Made by a program: the position numbers and the translations under genes
Notes under the pieces: model-generated
What the model saw: only the letters and a program-made list of their open reading frames with translations
The model's database searches: none
Told to the model about the DNA's origin: nothing
Origin: Salinicola endophyticus
GTDB taxonomy: Bacteria > Pseudomonadota > Gammaproteobacteria > Pseudomonadales > Halomonadaceae
Length of the DNA: 64,000 bases
Direction of reading: 5' to 3'
Assembly: GCF_003206575.1 (NCBI RefSeq)
Contig: NZ_PZJO01000002.1
Location: 496,728 to 560,727 of the forward strand
Shown: positions 8,016-16,447 of the stretch, piece after piece
Layout of the letters: each line of letters opens with the position of its first letter
Position numbering within the stretch: position 1 is the first letter of the stretch

Positions 8016-9134
8016 ATGACACAAGAAAAGATTCTCGTAGTCGGTGGTGGTATCGGCGGCTTGACGGCTTCCATCGCGCTGCGCCGCCAGGGCTTTGCGG
8101 TAACGCTGGTAGAGAAGACCCCCCACTGGCCCGCCAGCGGTGTGGGTATCATTCAACAGTTCAACGTTCTGCGCGCCATGCAGGAGATAGGCGTCCTCGA
8201 GGACTACTTGGCGCAGTCCTATGGTTTCGACACCACGCAGGGCTTCGGACCGCAGGGAGATCCGCTGTTTGCCTTTACGGCCCCCCGGCTGGCAGGGGAA
8301 CACCTGCCGTCGAACGTGGGCATCCGGCGCACCTCACTACAGAGCATCCTGGCCGGCAAGGCCCACGAACTGGGAACCGACATCCACCTGGGGATCGTCG
8401 TCGAACAGTGGGAAGACAGTGGGGACGCAGTCGAGGTCACCCTAAGCGATGGGAGCCGCGATTCCTTCCATCTGATGGTGGGGGCCGACGGCATCTTCTC
8501 TCAGACTCGCCAGACGCTGTTCCCGCAGGCGCCGAAGCCGCGCTATACCGGCCAATGGGTGTGGCGCTACAACATGCCGCGTCCCGCGGACGTAACCGGC
8601 ATTCAGCTCTTCTACGGCCGCGTCAATGGCGGCCTCACGCCGCTCTCCAAGGAGTTGATGTACTTGTTCATGCTCAGCGAGGAGCCTGACGACTTCCGGC
8701 TGGAGCACGAGCAGGCCCATGCACTGATGCATAAGCGCGCCATCCATGCGGCACCGCAGATCCAGAAGCTGATGGACAACGTGACCGATAGTGCCGGCAT
8801 CGTCGCCAAGCCCCTCGAGGTGGTCTTTCTGGAAGACGAATGGCACAGGGGCCGGGTGGTGCTGCTGGGCGATGCCGTCCACGCCTCGACTCCCCATCTC
8901 GCTCAGGGCGCCGGTATGGCGATCGAGGACGCTCTGGTGCTGGCCGACGAATTGGCAAGCGGCGATGCCCTGGAGCCTTCACTGTGCCGCTATCGCGAAC
9001 GGCGCATCGAGCGATGCCGCTTCGTCAACCTCAACTCGCTGGCGATCGGCGACATGCAGATGGGCAAACGCCGCGACGTGGATCCGGCCGAGATCAACCG
9101 ACAATGCGTGTCGCTCATGGCCGAGCTGCTTTGA
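8016..9134 (+). CDS. FAD-dependent aromatic monooxygenase
   Basis: 372-residue group A flavoprotein hydroxylase of the salicylate/p-hydroxybenzoate type. The N-terminal dinucleotide fold (ILVVGGGIGGLTASIALRRQ), the DG motif (MVGADGIFSQTRQ) and the second FAD motif (GRVVLLGDAVHASTPHLAQG) are all in order. The start has GGAGGT upstream. It inserts one hydroxyl group into an aromatic substrate using NAD(P)H and O2. Placed beside a NodD-like regulator and a VOC/Rieske pair, it recalls FdeE of naringenin degradation, but that equivalence is untested. First gene of a plus-strand catabolic run. Confidence 0.9.
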   Translation: MTQEKILVVGGGIGGLTASIALRRQGFAVTLVEKTPHWPASGVGIIQQFNVLRAMQEIGVLEDYLAQSYGFDTTQGFGPQGDPLFAFTAPRLAGEHLPSNVGIRRTSLQSILAGKAHELGTDIHLGIVVEQWEDSGDAVEVTLSDGSRDSFHLMVGADGIFSQTRQTLFPQAPKPRYTGQWVWRYNMPRPADVTGIQLFYGRVNGGLTPLSKELMYLFMLSEEPDDFRLEHEQAHALMHKRAIHAAPQIQKLMDNVTDSAGIVAKPLEVVFLEDEWHRGRVVLLGDAVHASTPHLAQGAGMAIEDALVLADELASGDALEPSLCRYRERRIERCRFVNLNSLAIGDMQMGKRRDVDPAEINRQCVSLMAELL

Positions 9135-9167
9135 ATCCCTTCACTCTTCAGCAAGGAGCCGTTTCGT

Positions 9168-10328
9168 ATGGCACTGTTCAACTATTTCCCCAACTATGTC
9201 TGGAATCTCTCCGTCGCCATCGCCATGGAGAGCGGCGCCAAGCTCGGCGAGATCATGGATATGTGTCAGCCGCTTCTCGAGGCTTCCCGAGAAGGGGAGG
9301 ACATCGGCACCCAGGCTTTCCTGCAGGCCTGGGTGCGCAAGGCCGACCAGCTGGTGTCGCTGGCATACGAGGACAGCGCCTCAGGGCGCGGCTTCTCGGC
9401 CAGCGACAAGCTGCACCGCGCCTCCCTGTATTACCTGATCGCCGAACGCATGCAGGCCCAGGGATCCGAGAACCGGCTGGCAACTTTCCAAAAGGGGCGC
9501 AAGAGCTTCGACGATGGTGCACGGCTGGGCACGTTGAACGTGGCGAGATACGAGATTCCTTATGGCGACAAGCGAATCGCCGTTCTCTTCAGCCAAGCCC
9601 AGGGGGTCGAGGGGCCCGCCCCGGCCGTGGTCTTTCTCAACGGGCTGGATAGCTGCAAGGAACTGCTGTGGTGGTCCCGCTTGCCGGAAGAGCTCGCGCG
9701 TCGGGGCATCAGCTGCCTATGCGTGGATCAACCGGGCACCGGAGAGAGTCTGCGCCTACAAGATCTGCGCGCTACCTGGCAAGCCGAACTGTGGGGAACA
9801 CCGGTCTACGAATGGCTCGCGGCCCAACCCCGGGTCGATGCCAACCGCATCGGCATCACCGGCATTTCCCTGGGCGGCTACTATGCCCCTCGTATCTGCG
9901 CCATGGAGCCCCGATTTGCATCGGGGGCGGTGTGGGGTGCCAACCACAACTGGGCGGAAGTACAGCAAAAACGGCTGCAGCGCGAGGGGGAGAACCCTGT
10001 TCCCCATTACTGGAATCACGTCCAGTGGGTGTTCGGCGCCAGCGATCGCGACGATTTCTTCCGTCGCGCAGCAGGCATGACACTGGATGGTGTCATGGGC
10101 CGTATCCAAGTTCCCTTCCTGATAACCCACGGCGCCAAGGATCGCCAGATTAGCCTCGACTACGCCCACCAATCGTATGAACAATTAATTAACTGCCCGC
10201 GCCGCGAGTTAAAGGTATTTACGGAAAGGGAAGGCGGCATTGAACATGTCGGCGCGGATAACATGAGCTTCGGAAAACACTACATCGCCGATTGGTTTGC
10301 CGAAACACTAGGCGGCCTAACTGCCTAA
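9168..10328 (+). CDS. Alpha/beta hydrolase, probable C-C bond or ester hydrolase
   Basis: 386 residues with an N-terminal helical region followed by a hydrolase core. The nucleophile elbow is G-I-S-L-G-G (GITGISLGGYYAPRI), and the acid and His regions are LITHGAKDRQISLDY and GGIEHVGADN. The layout (long N-terminal cap, then the core) resembles the 2,6-dihydroxypseudooxynicotine hydrolase/FrsA-like group, which cleaves C-C bonds of ring-derived ketones. GGAG precedes the ATG by 10 bp. It is 34 bp after the monooxygenase and likely acts on the ring-cleavage product or its derivative; substrate unknown. Confidence 0.82.
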   Translation: MALFNYFPNYVWNLSVAIAMESGAKLGEIMDMCQPLLEASREGEDIGTQAFLQAWVRKADQLVSLAYEDSASGRGFSASDKLHRASLYYLIAERMQAQGSENRLATFQKGRKSFDDGARLGTLNVARYEIPYGDKRIAVLFSQAQGVEGPAPAVVFLNGLDSCKELLWWSRLPEELARRGISCLCVDQPGTGESLRLQDLRATWQAELWGTPVYEWLAAQPRVDANRIGITGISLGGYYAPRICAMEPRFASGAVWGANHNWAEVQQKRLQREGENPVPHYWNHVQWVFGASDRDDFFRRAAGMTLDGVMGRIQVPFLITHGAKDRQISLDYAHQSYEQLINCPRRELKVFTEREGGIEHVGADNMSFGKHYIADWFAETLGGLTA

Positions 10329-10345
10329 CTGCCTAACTGCCTAAC
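10315..10345 (+). repeat. Short tandem repeat (8-bp unit, about four copies) spanning a stop codon
   Basis: The unit GCCTAACT is repeated head to tail across the stop codon (10326-10328) of the hydrolase gene. Gain or loss of units would alter only the last residues of the protein. Confidence 0.85.
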
Positions 10346-10349
10346 ACCC

Positions 10350-10376
10350 CCCTTCCGAACAAACCCGGAAGGGCTT
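10350..10376 (+). terminator. Rho-independent terminator after the hydrolase gene
   Basis: CCCTTCCG at 10350-10357 pairs with CGGAAGGG at 10366-10373, followed by CTTT. It probably separates the monooxygenase-hydrolase pair from the outer-membrane protein gene; the following AT-rich 170 bp would then carry a new promoter. Confidence 0.7.
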
Positions 10377-10552
10377 TACTGTCTATTTAAAACACATTCA
10401 CTGCATCAATAACTGGCATCGGCAAAAGTGTTTTTTCAAAGCACATCGTGAGCCTTAAGGTATTGAACAGCCATTCGCCACACGCCTTTCAAAGCCCTTA
10501 AAAAAAAGCATCTCGAATATCATTTCGATACAATAACTATAGAGAGCTCACG

Positions 10553-11710
10553 ATGTCCAAGAAGATCAACCTCACGGGGGTCACTGCGATCTCCCTTCTC
10601 ATAGCTCAGCCAGCCCTAGCCCTGACACAGCCCTCGCACACTCACGGGGCCGAGCAGCCTCAGTTACCTCGACTTTCCCAGGGGGCGCGCTCACTGATCA
10701 ATCTCGGCGACGCCGGGCTGCTGCACCCCTTCTTCTCAAACGAAAAGTTTGGCCAGGCGCAGTCGCGGATGGGGGCGGCACGCTTTGCCTATGGCGCCAA
10801 GGACGGTAATCCAACACTCGATGATTTCCGTGAGGATCATGATGTCCTGATTACTCCTCTCAATGTGATGATCGAGCTGCCTGCTTCTTCCGGGGCCAGC
10901 TTTCTGCGCATCAATGGGGAGTATACGTACGGCAGTTCCGAACCCCATGCGCTGGACCTGGAGGACGAACTTTATCACGGCACCATCGAATTTCTGCATT
11001 TACCCAACGAAAATATCATGTGGGGTGTCGGGCTGATTACCAATAATTTCGAGAGCGAAGACCAGCTTAGCGGAACCAAGGTGATCCGGGATAGCCGAGG
11101 CCTGCGTCTCGACTACCTGCAGAAGTTCAACGACCACTGGGGCATTGCCACACGCGGACTGTACCTGTGGGGGGAAACCGAGAATCGCGTCTACGACGTT
11201 CCCACCCCCTATGGGGCCGCCAATCTCCGCCAGAAGCAGGATGACGATCGCTACTATCTACAGGCAGATCTGGTCGGCTCCTGGCTCGGAGACGAGACCA
11301 GCTGGCTGCCGGACGGCACGCTGGCCCATCCCCGTTTCGGGGTGCTCTACCACCACAGTGACCTGGGTCGAACCACCCCCCGCCTCGGCGACATCGACCT
11401 TCCGGAAGTCACCGGAGTCAACGGCGCCAACGAGGACTTCGGCCTGGCCTGGGCGCACTTCACGCTGCAACGGGCGCCGCGTCAGACATTTGGCTTGCAA
11501 TGGCTGCCCAGCGCCACGATCGGTATCGAACAGGAATACGCGAATACGCTGAACGAGCTCAACGACGAATCCACCTACGCCGTGATCGGAGCAGGCCTCA
11601 CCGCGTCCATGTATGGCCAGGGCGTCTTTTTCGACTACAAGCGCTATCAGGGCGTGGACAGCGACAAGATCGACGACGTCTTCGTCACCGGGGTCACGCT
11701 CTCATTCTGA
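10553..11710 (+). CDS. Probable outer-membrane beta-barrel protein
   Basis: 385 residues with a signal peptide (MSKKINLTGVTAISLLIAQP, cleavage near ALA-LTQ) and a C-terminal aromatic residue (FVTGVTLSF), the usual sorting signal for outer-membrane barrels. The body has alternating hydrophobic/polar strands and many Tyr, Trp and Asp residues but no named domain that I recognise. Within a catabolic cluster it most likely acts as a channel for the substrate, similar to porin-like genes in other aromatic loci. The start has a weak AGAGAG ribosome site. Confidence 0.65.
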   Translation: MSKKINLTGVTAISLLIAQPALALTQPSHTHGAEQPQLPRLSQGARSLINLGDAGLLHPFFSNEKFGQAQSRMGAARFAYGAKDGNPTLDDFREDHDVLITPLNVMIELPASSGASFLRINGEYTYGSSEPHALDLEDELYHGTIEFLHLPNENIMWGVGLITNNFESEDQLSGTKVIRDSRGLRLDYLQKFNDHWGIATRGLYLWGETENRVYDVPTPYGAANLRQKQDDDRYYLQADLVGSWLGDETSWLPDGTLAHPRFGVLYHHSDLGRTTPRLGDIDLPEVTGVNGANEDFGLAWAHFTLQRAPRQTFGLQWLPSATIGIEQEYANTLNELNDESTYAVIGAGLTASMYGQGVFFDYKRYQGVDSDKIDDVFVTGVTLSF

Positions 11711-11791
11711 GGCGCCCGGTCCTTCCCTCGCGGCGCGGACCGCCAAAGCGCTCAGTATTTCGACAACGTCAGCCTCACTATGGAGACCATC

Positions 11792-12589
11792 ATGCTGACC
11801 CAAGGCAAGATATTGATAGACCTGGCGGTAAGTCTCACCGCCGGCATCGCCTCGGACCCGCCCGGCCTGGGGCCGCAGATAGACTATATCGATCATGACC
11901 AGGGCGCCCGTGACTTCGAGGAGATCTTCGGCATCGGCGTTGATCAGCAACTGGAGGGCAAGGGCGCAGCCGTCGAACGCTGCATGATGAGCACCCACGC
12001 TGGCACCCACATGGACGCTCCCTGGCACTATCACCCCACCATGGACGGCGGCAAACCGGCGATGACCATCGACGAGGTACCGCTGGAGTGGTGTATCGGC
12101 CCCGGCGTCAAGCTCGACTTCCGGGCGTTCCCGGACGGGCACCGGTTGAGTGCCGCCGAGGTCGCTGCCGAGCTCGAACGTATCGGCCACGAACTGAGCC
12201 CCGGAGACATCGTGCTCGTCAACACCCGGGCCGGCGAACGCTATGGCCAGGACGACTACGTGGCGTCGGGGTGCGGTTTCGGCCGCGAAGCCACGCTCTA
12301 TCTGACCCAACGTGGAGTGAAAATTGCCGGCACGGATGCATGGAGCTGGGATCCGCCCCTGGCCAGTCAGGTGGCGCGCGTGCGCGAAACTGGCGATGCC
12401 TCGCTGTTCTGGGAGGGCCACAAGGCGGGAGCGGAAACCGTGTTTTGCCATATGGAGAAGTTGGGCAACCTCCATCGGCTGCCCGCCACCGGCTTCGAGG
12501 TCATGTGTCTGCCGGTGAAGATCGCCCGTGCCTCGGCCGGCTGGTGCCGGCCGGTCGCGTTGGTGCCCACCCAACCAAGGAGTGAATGA
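11792..12589 (+). CDS. Cyclase-family (kynurenine formamidase-like) metal hydrolase
   Basis: 265 residues of the cyclase/KynB-like superfamily. The metal-binding signature H-x-G-T-H-x-D-x-P-x-H is present as STHAGTHMDAPWHY, with TDAWSWDPP later. I chose the ATG at 11792 because GGAG lies just upstream, between this codon and an earlier in-frame ATG at 11780. Members hydrolyse amides, esters or cyclic intermediates. It overlaps the next gene by 4 bp (ATGA), so the two act together, probably on a late intermediate of the pathway. Confidence 0.85.
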   Translation: MLTQGKILIDLAVSLTAGIASDPPGLGPQIDYIDHDQGARDFEEIFGIGVDQQLEGKGAAVERCMMSTHAGTHMDAPWHYHPTMDGGKPAMTIDEVPLEWCIGPGVKLDFRAFPDGHRLSAAEVAAELERIGHELSPGDIVLVNTRAGERYGQDDYVASGCGFGREATLYLTQRGVKIAGTDAWSWDPPLASQVARVRETGDASLFWEGHKAGAETVFCHMEKLGNLHRLPATGFEVMCLPVKIARASAGWCRPVALVPTQPRSE

Positions 12590-13566
12590 TGCGATTCGCG
12601 ACGCTTGCCAATGGCCATCCTGATGGCCGCCTGCATCTGGTCTGCCGCCGCAACGCCATAACGGTGCCGTCGGAAGCAGCCTCGACGCTACAGGAGGCCC
12701 TGGAGCGCTGGGAGGCAGTGGCACCGCACCTTGAGGCGCAGTACCACCGACTCAATGAAGGCTGCCTGGACGATGCCCGGCCCTTCGATCCTGCCGAGGC
12801 CATGGCGCCGCTGCCTCGGGCCTGGCAGTGGCTGGACGGCTCGGCCTTCGACAGCCATGGCGAACTGATGGAGCAGGTCTTCAAGCTGGAGGCACGCCAT
12901 GCGCTGGGACGACCGCTGATGTATCAGGGCATTTCCGACCGTTTCCAGTCATCAGTTGAGCCCAGTGCGTTCCCCTCGGTGCAGGACAACATCGATTTCG
13001 AGGGTGAGTTCGCGGTAATCACCGGGGCAGTCGGGATGTCCGCTGATGCTGAGACCGGCATGGAGGCGATACGCCTGATTGTCCAGGTCAACGATTGGAG
13101 CCTGCGCTACCTGGGACCGATCGAGATGAAAAGCGGATTCGGCATGCTCCAGTGCAAGCCGCGCTGCTCGATGGCACCGGTTGCCGTGACACCCGATGAG
13201 CTGGGCGCCAGCTGGCGGGAGGGGCGTGTCGCACTGGACCTAAGAATCTCCGTCAACGACGCGCCGTTTGGACACCCCAACGGCGCTGCCATGGCGGTGG
13301 GCTTTCACGAACTGGTCGCCCACGCGGCCTACTCCCGCGATCTGCCGGCGGGCACGGTGATCGGTTCGGGCACCGTGTCGAATCCCGATTTTCGCCAGGT
13401 GGGCTCCGCCTGCATTGCCGAGCGTCGCGCGGCGGAAATCTTCGACTTGGGTGAAGCACGCACGCCTTTCCTGCAGGCTGGTGACCGGGTCCACATGGAG
13501 GCGCGCCAAGCCGATGACACGCCGCTGTTCGGTGTCATTCGCCAGCAGGTGATGGTTCATCAATAG
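12586..13566 (+). CDS. Fumarylacetoacetate hydrolase-fold protein
   Basis: 326 residues of the FAH family, which cleaves C-C bonds in fumarylacetoacetate-type diketo acids or decarboxylates/hydrates related acids. The metal-site acidic cluster is DNIDFEGEFAVITG, with NDWSLRYLG and GTVIGSGTVSN further on. The ATG overlaps the cyclase stop; a second ATG follows immediately. Together with the cyclase and the alpha/beta hydrolase it would process a ring-cleavage product. Exact reaction unknown. Confidence 0.87.
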   Translation: MMRFATLANGHPDGRLHLVCRRNAITVPSEAASTLQEALERWEAVAPHLEAQYHRLNEGCLDDARPFDPAEAMAPLPRAWQWLDGSAFDSHGELMEQVFKLEARHALGRPLMYQGISDRFQSSVEPSAFPSVQDNIDFEGEFAVITGAVGMSADAETGMEAIRLIVQVNDWSLRYLGPIEMKSGFGMLQCKPRCSMAPVAVTPDELGASWREGRVALDLRISVNDAPFGHPNGAAMAVGFHELVAHAAYSRDLPAGTVIGSGTVSNPDFRQVGSACIAERRAAEIFDLGEARTPFLQAGDRVHMEARQADDTPLFGVIRQQVMVHQ

Positions 13567-13583
13567 AACCGAGAGACACGGGA

Positions 13584-14111
13584 ATGACAACCACACAACA
13601 ACCCAGCGAGAACGCCATGACTCACGAACTGAAGCGCGCCATCAGAAAGGAGGCAGCGATCGCCGCCGTAATCAGTGCCCTGATCAGCGCCGCCTTCGTG
13701 TTCGCCCTGTTCGGCGATAGCCACCCGGCACCGCTGTGGGGGCCCAGGGGCGCCGCCGTCGACTTTCTGCCGCAGACCTTCATGCTGTCGTTGATGAGCG
13801 CGCTGTTGCCTGCGTTGACGACACGCCGCAAGTTAGCGCGAGGGCAACTGGACGCGGTGGCCGGCAGGACCTGGCGACTGCCGCGTCATCCATTCGCGCG
13901 CAGCCTGCTGATTGCCCTGCTGACGACCCTGGCGGGTAGTCCTTGCGGCACTGTCCTCTTGTGGGCCATTGCCGGGGCCAACATCGACTTTGCCGTGTTA
14001 CTGGCGGCCAAGATGGCCTACGGCGCGCTGGTTGCGACCTGGGTGGCACACGCTAGCATCCAGGTCACTCTGGCCTATGCGAGACAGCGAGCCCTTATAG
14101 CTCAACCTTAA
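13584..14111 (+). CDS. Small membrane protein of unknown function
   Basis: 175 residues with about four hydrophobic segments (AAIAAVISALISAAFVFALF, FMLSLMSALLPAL, SLLIALLTTLAGSPCGTVLL, FAVLLAAKMAYGALVATWVA). I do not recognise a family with confidence. It begins 18 bp after the FAH gene and is the last gene of the plus-strand run. An in-frame ATG at 13617 is an alternative start. It may be an inner-membrane accessory of the pathway. Confidence 0.6.
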   Translation: MTTTQQPSENAMTHELKRAIRKEAAIAAVISALISAAFVFALFGDSHPAPLWGPRGAAVDFLPQTFMLSLMSALLPALTTRRKLARGQLDAVAGRTWRLPRHPFARSLLIALLTTLAGSPCGTVLLWAIAGANIDFAVLLAAKMAYGALVATWVAHASIQVTLAYARQRALIAQP

Positions 14112-14165
14112 CTGGACCCCAAAGAGGATCAACATGATTTTGGCGCCGCGACACTTAGAAGACTA

Positions 14166-14185
14166 ATTCAGGAATATTCCTGAAT
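14166..14185. other. Perfect 20-bp palindrome in the junction gap
   Basis: ATTCAGGAATATTCCTGAAT is a perfect inverted repeat in the 14112-14361 gap between the catabolic cluster and the ICE backbone. I see no gene in the gap. No tRNA-like attachment repeat is visible here. Confidence 0.8.
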
Positions 14186-14313
14186 CGAAATGGCAAGCGT
14201 GGGCCCTAGAGAATAGCGACTTCAGGTGCGGCTAATGCCGTTCTCATGAAACTCTATGACAATACGAATGCGCTTTGTGATGGAAGCGAGCTTAAGGCAT
14301 GCCCCTGAAAAGG

Positions 14314-14335
14314 CCTCGCTCCTTATGGAGCGAGG
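14314..14335 (-). terminator. Terminator at the end of the minus-strand ICE module
   Basis: On the minus strand CCTCGCTCC-ATAA-GGAGCGAGG is followed by CCTTTT. The nine-base-pair stem is perfect and lies about 27 bp past the stop of the 14362-14643 gene. Confidence 0.8.
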
Positions 14336-14361
14336 TCAGATAGCAAGATTTTTGGATTGGT

Positions 14362-14643
14362 TCAGTCGGGCACGAATTCCCCCTGGTAGGGGTCGTACCG
14401 CAGCGTCTCGCGATCCTCACGGATCGGCGTGTGCCCTGCCTTGTAGATGTTGAGCAGATAGCGATCCCGATAAGCGACAGCCTCTTTCGCGGCATCTGCA
14501 GGAATACCCTCCTCGATGAAGTAATCGACCAGCTCTTCGTCGGACGACACCTCGTCGTTGGACAGCACATCTTCGATGTTGCAAAGCTGCTGTTCCGAAA
14601 GGTCTGCAAACACAGCCGGGTTGGGTTCTTGATTCATGTCCAT
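14362..14643 (-). CDS. Small acidic ICE-backbone protein of unknown function
   Basis: 93 residues, rich in Asp and Glu, beginning MDMNQEPNPAVFADLSEQQL. I do not recognise a named family. The ATG at 14643 has GGAG upstream; a longer reading upstream runs through a stem-loop and is rejected. It is the last gene of the minus-strand module, 77 bp after the ArdC-like gene, and is followed by a strong terminator. Acidity is a feature shared with some DNA-mimic antirestriction proteins, but there is no direct support for that role. Confidence 0.65.
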   Translation of the reverse strand: MDMNQEPNPAVFADLSEQQLCNIEDVLSNDEVSSDEELVDYFIEEGIPADAAKEAVAYRDRYLLNIYKAGHTPIREDRETLRYDPYQGEFVPD

Positions 14644-14661
14644 GATGCTCTCCAGGGGTGG

Positions 14662-14698
14662 AGGGACGAGTCGCCCCCATCGGGGCGGCTTCGTCCCT
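14662..14698 (-). promoter_or_regulatory. Stem-loop upstream of the 14362-14643 gene
   Basis: AGGGACGA (14662-14669) pairs with TCGTCCCT (14691-14698) and an inner CGCCCC/GGGGCG stem closes on CATC. It fills the spacer between two genes, so it may be a leader structure, a processing site or an attenuator. Confidence 0.75.
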
Positions 14699-14719
14699 AG
14701 GGGGTTAACTGAATCTGAG

Positions 14720-15871
14720 TTAGGCCGCTGCCACAGCTGAATAGATCCAGGTCTGTGTCGCGGTATCGAGTTCATAGCCGAGCTGCTTCAGCCGATAGAT
14801 CTGGGCACGCAAGCTGCCCCGATCGACGGTGGAGTCCAGCTTTACGCTGTCGCCCAGTGGCCACTGGTGCCCGAACAGCTCGATGTCTTGATCATCCGCC
14901 TGGGGCCGACGCGTCGGCTTGGCTTCGGCGCTCGCCTTGATCGGTTGATCGGTCGATGCCTGCGGGCGGTTTTCCTGATGAACCTGCTTCAGGAATTCCG
15001 CTGCCAGGCGCGCCGCGCCGGAGGCGCGAAAGATAGCCTTCTTGTCCGACTGCAACACCTCGATCCAACTGGCGATGTAGGCGGCATCAAAGGCCTCGTT
15101 ACGAATCCCGAAGTGCCCGCACAAAAAGGCTGAGCCCATCTGCGCGACCAGCTCCTCGAAGGCGTATTGCGGCGAACCGAAGTCATCGAACTCGGTGATA
15201 CCAGGACGCGCCAGCCGTGACTCATGGCCGGTGGCGTGGGTGAGTTCGTGCAGAGCCACGCTGTAGTAGCTCTCCGAGCTGTGGAATCGCGACTTCACGG
15301 GTAGCAGCACCCGATCTTGCCTTGGGAGGTAACCCGCCTCGTCTCGATCCAGCGAGTGCGTAACCTTGATGCCACAGCCCGAGATGAAATCGTCCAACGT
15401 CTCGAAGCCGTCGAAAGCCTCGCCACCAGCCGGCGGTGGATTGGTGATCGCATCGGGAAGCCCGTCGCACTGGTCGACGTTGAAGAGGTTGAACCCTCGA
15501 AGAATCGCGAAGCTCTTCTCCTTGGGATTGCCCTCCTCGTCCAGCACCGGATCGCCGGCGTCATCAAGGATCTGGCGCTTCATGGGTTTGTAGAAACAGG
15601 CCAGCGTGCTCCGCTCTCCCTTGCGCACCGAACCGCCCGCCTCCTTGGCTTGGCGAAAGGTGAGCCACCGGTCCTGCGAATACTTACGCTTGTCGGCCAT
15701 GCCCCATAGCAGCGGCACGTTGATGCCCTGGTATTGCCGCCCGGAGACAGCGTTGCAGGGAATGAGTGGCGTCCGGCTGGACGGGTCCCAAGGATTGCCA
15801 ATGCCTGGCAGGTATCCCGCTTCGAGACTGTCCAGAATCTGGTTGGTGATCGCTTGGTAGATATCAGACAT
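14720..15871 (-). CDS. ArdC-like antirestriction / ssDNA-binding metallopeptidase-fold protein
   Basis: 383 residues. The N-terminus (SDIYQAITNQILDSLEAGYL, later GINVPLLWGM and TFRQAKEAGGSVRKGE) matches the N-terminal ssDNA-binding domain of ArdC/TraC-primase-like proteins. The centre has a zincin signature, ALHELTHATGH. The last ~70 residues are a separate small region after a charged linker. Such proteins protect incoming DNA from host restriction during conjugation. I prefer the ATG at 15871 (GAGGTG upstream) over a GTG at 15880. Confidence 0.88.
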   Translation of the reverse strand: MSDIYQAITNQILDSLEAGYLPGIGNPWDPSSRTPLIPCNAVSGRQYQGINVPLLWGMADKRKYSQDRWLTFRQAKEAGGSVRKGERSTLACFYKPMKRQILDDAGDPVLDEEGNPKEKSFAILRGFNLFNVDQCDGLPDAITNPPPAGGEAFDGFETLDDFISGCGIKVTHSLDRDEAGYLPRQDRVLLPVKSRFHSSESYYSVALHELTHATGHESRLARPGITEFDDFGSPQYAFEELVAQMGSAFLCGHFGIRNEAFDAAYIASWIEVLQSDKKAIFRASGAARLAAEFLKQVHQENRPQASTDQPIKASAEAKPTRRPQADDQDIELFGHQWPLGDSVKLDSTVDRGSLRAQIYRLKQLGYELDTATQTWIYSAVAAA

Positions 15872-15890
15872 CGTCAGCACCTCAAGCTGA

Positions 15891-15930
15891 CGACCGGGAT
15901 TCTCGCCCGCCGGGAGAGGATCCCGGTCGG
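15891..15930 (-). promoter_or_regulatory. Stem-loop upstream of the ArdC-like gene
   Basis: CGACCGGGAT (15891-15900) pairs perfectly with ATCCCGGTCG (15921-15930), with a further short TCTC/GAGA stem inside. It lies 20 bp before the ATG, in the transcript leader. Confidence 0.8.
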
Positions 15931-15940
15931 GGTGGAGGGA

Positions 15941-15961
15941 AAAGCCCGGCGAACCGGGCTC
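15941..15961 (-). terminator. Terminator after the 15975-16364 gene
   Basis: On the minus strand AGCCCGG-TTCG-CCGGGCT is followed by TTTT. A seven-base-pair stem with a stable UUCG loop, 14 bp after the stop. Confidence 0.8.
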
Positions 15962-15974
15962 ATTGGGTTAGAGA

Positions 15975-16364
15975 TCAGGCGGCGAGGCGGTCTCGCCCTC
16001 GAAGCGAGAACACCAGCACGTGCTTGTCGTAGAGACGTTCGATCTCGGCGTGCACCTCGACGCCTAGGGGCAACAGCAGTGCCCCCGAGCGGTGAGGCGC
16101 GCATACCTCGAAGTCGAACGCGCGCGCCCCTGAGGGGGCGTCAGCGAGCTTCTGGCGAGCCTCGGTCAGGAAGGCGTCCAGGCGCTCTATCCAGTGCAGC
16201 TGATCCAGCGCAGGATGAAGCGATGCCGCTGAGTCGAAGAGCGCGGCCACCTCGTTGATGAGTGGCTGCTCCATCTGCACCATCACGTCGTGACGTTCAG
16301 GGCAAAGTCCTAGGCGTTGCGCTTTGGCAGTGAGGTCGATGCGGATAGTGGCATTGGATTGCAT
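15975..16364 (-). CDS. ICE-backbone protein of unknown function
   Basis: 129 residues, MQSNATIRIDLTAKAQRLGL at the start. I do not recognise a domain. It lacks a signal peptide and membrane segments and looks like a soluble mixed alpha/beta protein. It sits between the OB-domain membrane gene and the ArdC-like gene and has its own upstream stem-loop and downstream terminator, so it appears to be an independent unit. Confidence 0.65.
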   Translation of the reverse strand: MQSNATIRIDLTAKAQRLGLCPERHDVMVQMEQPLINEVAALFDSAASLHPALDQLHWIERLDAFLTEARQKLADAPSGARAFDFEVCAPHRSGALLLPLGVEVHAEIERLYDKHVLVFSLRGRDRLAA

Positions 16365-16399
16365 GAGAACTTCTCCTCAAAAAATGGGGAAGTCCTCGC

Positions 16400-16427
16400 C
16401 CCATGGGGAAGGAAACTTCCCCATGGG
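16400..16427 (-). promoter_or_regulatory. Perfect 12-bp stem-loop upstream of the 15975-16364 gene
   Basis: CCCATGGGGAAG (16400-16411) pairs with CTTCCCCATGGG (16416-16427) around a four-base loop. It lies in the leader, 36 bp before the ATG. Confidence 0.82.
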
Positions 16428-16447
16428 ATGGATGCTGCTTGAGTGGA

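Noticed and set aside
10315..10345. Possible CRISPR-like or regulatory array
   Set aside because: Units are 8 bp and contiguous without spacers; it is a simple tandem repeat. No CRISPR array is seen anywhere in the window.
14112..14160. Possible insertion-sequence end (TGGACCCCAAAG followed by a short ORF)
   Set aside because: No transposase remnant and no matching inverted end nearby; too little to call an IS.
14112..14361. Left attachment site of the ICE as a copy of the tRNA-Asn 3' end
   Set aside because: I searched by eye for the tRNA 3' sequence (TTCGAGTCCTGTTCGGGGAG or its complement) and saw it only in the three tRNA genes.
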